Positions 63,109 to 64,000 of a DNA stretch of 64,000 nt are shown piece after piece. The first letter of the stretch is position 1. Every line of letters starts with the position of its first letter. The position numbers were made by a program, and so were the translations under genes. Where the stretch lies: the NCBI RefSeq assembly GCF_007858275.1, contig NZ_VFEV01000002.1, positions 124,001 through 188,000 on the forward strand, read 5' to 3'. This stretch comes from Pseudomonas proteolytica (GTDB lineage Bacteria; Pseudomonadota; Gammaproteobacteria; Pseudomonadales; Pseudomonadaceae). The notes under the pieces are model-generated. The model had not been told where the DNA came from. It was given only the letters and a program-made list of their open reading frames with translations, and did not search any database.

Positions 63109-63957
63109 ATGGGTTTGAAAATGAAAGTAGAGAAAAACAACAAGATCTTCGCCGCTCCCATTCTCTTCTCGTTATTGATGCTTCAGTGTGCGCCGGTATG
63201 GTCAGGGCAAGTCACAAGTGTTGTTTCCAATGATCTGACTTCAGCCGTCGCCTGGAGGCAGACGGCTGCCGAGTTCGAGGCGCTTTACTATCAAGGTTTC
63301 AATATTGCCAAGATGCGCCTGGACAGTGCCCTGCAAGCGCACAAAGCCGGCGATCGGCCGTTGGCGATTATCAGCGACATCGACGACACCGTCTTGAGCA
63401 GCAACAGCTACTGGGGCTACATGATCAATTCGGGCAAGGAGTTCTTCGATGATGCCGCCTGGGATAAATGGGTGGCTGAAAACGGCCCGGTGGCCACGCC
63501 CGGCGCAGTGGAGTTTTTGAATTATGCGCAATCAAAAGGGGTAGAGGTTTTCTACGTCACGAGCCGTGACCAGGGCGACAAAACCTATGAATACGCCTTG
63601 GCAAACCTGCGCAATAGCAAGCTTCCCTTTGCGGATGAAAAGCACCTGACGGTTTACCGCGACACATCCAATAAAGAGCCCAGGCAACTGGAAATTGCCA
63701 AGGATTATGAAGTGGTCGTGATGTTGGGCGACAACCTCAATGACTTCAAGCGCAAGTACTACGTGTCCGATGTGCAGCAGCGCATGGCGCTGATGACCGA
63801 AGACAAGCAACAGTTCGGTCGCAAGTTTGTTCTCTTCCCCAACCCTACCGATGGGCACTGGCTTAAAGCTATTTTTGGTGATTCCGAGCCACCAGCCACA
63901 CCGCAAAACAGCGCCAAATTCAAGGCCGCAGCTGCGTCCAGAGCTTGGCAGCCCTGA
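63109..63957 (+). CDS. Exported HAD-family acid phosphatase (5'-nucleotidase e(P4)-like)
   Basis: This encodes a periplasmic or outer-membrane phosphatase of about 282 aa (278 from the alternative start at 63121). After a hydrophobic leader (IFAAPILFSLLMLQCAPVWSG) the HAD nucleophile motif is IISDIDDTVLSSNSYWGY. VTSRDQGDK, KHLTVYRDTSNKEPR and MLGDNLNDF are motifs II to IV of class C acid phosphatases. A lipobox is not clear (LLMLQC has Gln before Cys). It would release phosphate from nucleotides such as NMP at the surface. Confidence 0.85.
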   Translation: MGLKMKVEKNNKIFAAPILFSLLMLQCAPVWSGQVTSVVSNDLTSAVAWRQTAAEFEALYYQGFNIAKMRLDSALQAHKAGDRPLAIISDIDDTVLSSNSYWGYMINSGKEFFDDAAWDKWVAENGPVATPGAVEFLNYAQSKGVEVFYVTSRDQGDKTYEYALANLRNSKLPFADEKHLTVYRDTSNKEPRQLEIAKDYEVVVMLGDNLNDFKRKYYVSDVQQRMALMTEDKQQFGRKFVLFPNPTDGHWLKAIFGDSEPPATPQNSAKFKAAAASRAWQP

Positions 63958-64000
63958 TCAAGCAGGTTCACCCGGCAGGGCATGCCACGATTTGAACCAC

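Overview
The window is chromosomal DNA from a Pseudomonas of the fluorescens group. I infer this from three things. The housekeeping gene order (tyrB-like aminotransferase / uvrB / emrAB-type efflux pair / gltX / tRNA-Ala-Glu / TetR / hydrolase / dusC / ibpA, then LysR / leuC / leuD / methyltransferase / leuB / asd / usg-like / fimV / truA / trpF / accD / folC / SPOR protein / cvpA / purF / metZ / SDR) is, as I remember it, close to P. aeruginosa PA3139-PA3106 read in reverse. The coding sequence is high in GC. Paired palindromic REP elements (REPINs) sit between many genes. No database search was possible; product names rest on motifs, lengths and context read here.

Region 1 (1-9968) is a surface-adhesion module: a BvgS-like hybrid sensor kinase (5' end outside the window), a chaperone/usher fimbrial operon (pilin, chaperone, usher, tip adhesin), an exported isochorismatase-fold hydrolase, and a REC-EAL cyclic-di-GMP phosphodiesterase. 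A perfect 16-bp palindrome between kinase and pilin looks like a BvgA/RcsB-type operator. Region 2 (about 10000-16850) carries accessory metabolic and signalling genes: a CPCC protein, TspO, an HSL-type esterase, a PAS-GGDEF cyclase, and a succinate-semialdehyde-dehydrogenase-like enzyme divergent from a PtrR-like LysR regulator. It also holds a pair of near-identical REPINs around a decayed copy of a gene tail.

Region 3 (16855-29400) is conserved core: aminotransferase, uvrB, efflux pair, gltX, a tandemly duplicated tRNA-Ala-tRNA-Glu unit, TetR regulator, hydrolase, thioesterase, dusC, and an ibpA-type small heat-shock gene with a sigma-32-like promoter and a ROSE-type RNA thermometer. Region 4 (29401-33446) is an AT-richer accessory island with an HrpL-type (hrp box) promoter and three genes of unrecognised family. 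Two of these encode a papain-like Gln/Cys/His domain, and the third gene also carries a degenerate second copy of that domain. I propose that this is an undescribed type III secretion-linked locus, and it is the main candidate for a new system here.

Region 5 (33488-58386) is again core: a five-PAS GGDEF-EAL protein, leucine and aspartate-family biosynthesis, fimV, truA, trpF, accD, folC, purF, metZ, tRNA-Val and two tRNA-Asp genes, and a PauB/PuuB-like oxidase. Region 6 (58571-63016) is a small genomic islet next to a tRNA-Val gene, bounded by 20-bp direct repeats about 3.4 kb apart, with unknown genes but no integrase. It is followed by a small membrane-protein gene and the wreck of a TonB-dependent receptor. 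The window closes with an exported HAD acid phosphatase.
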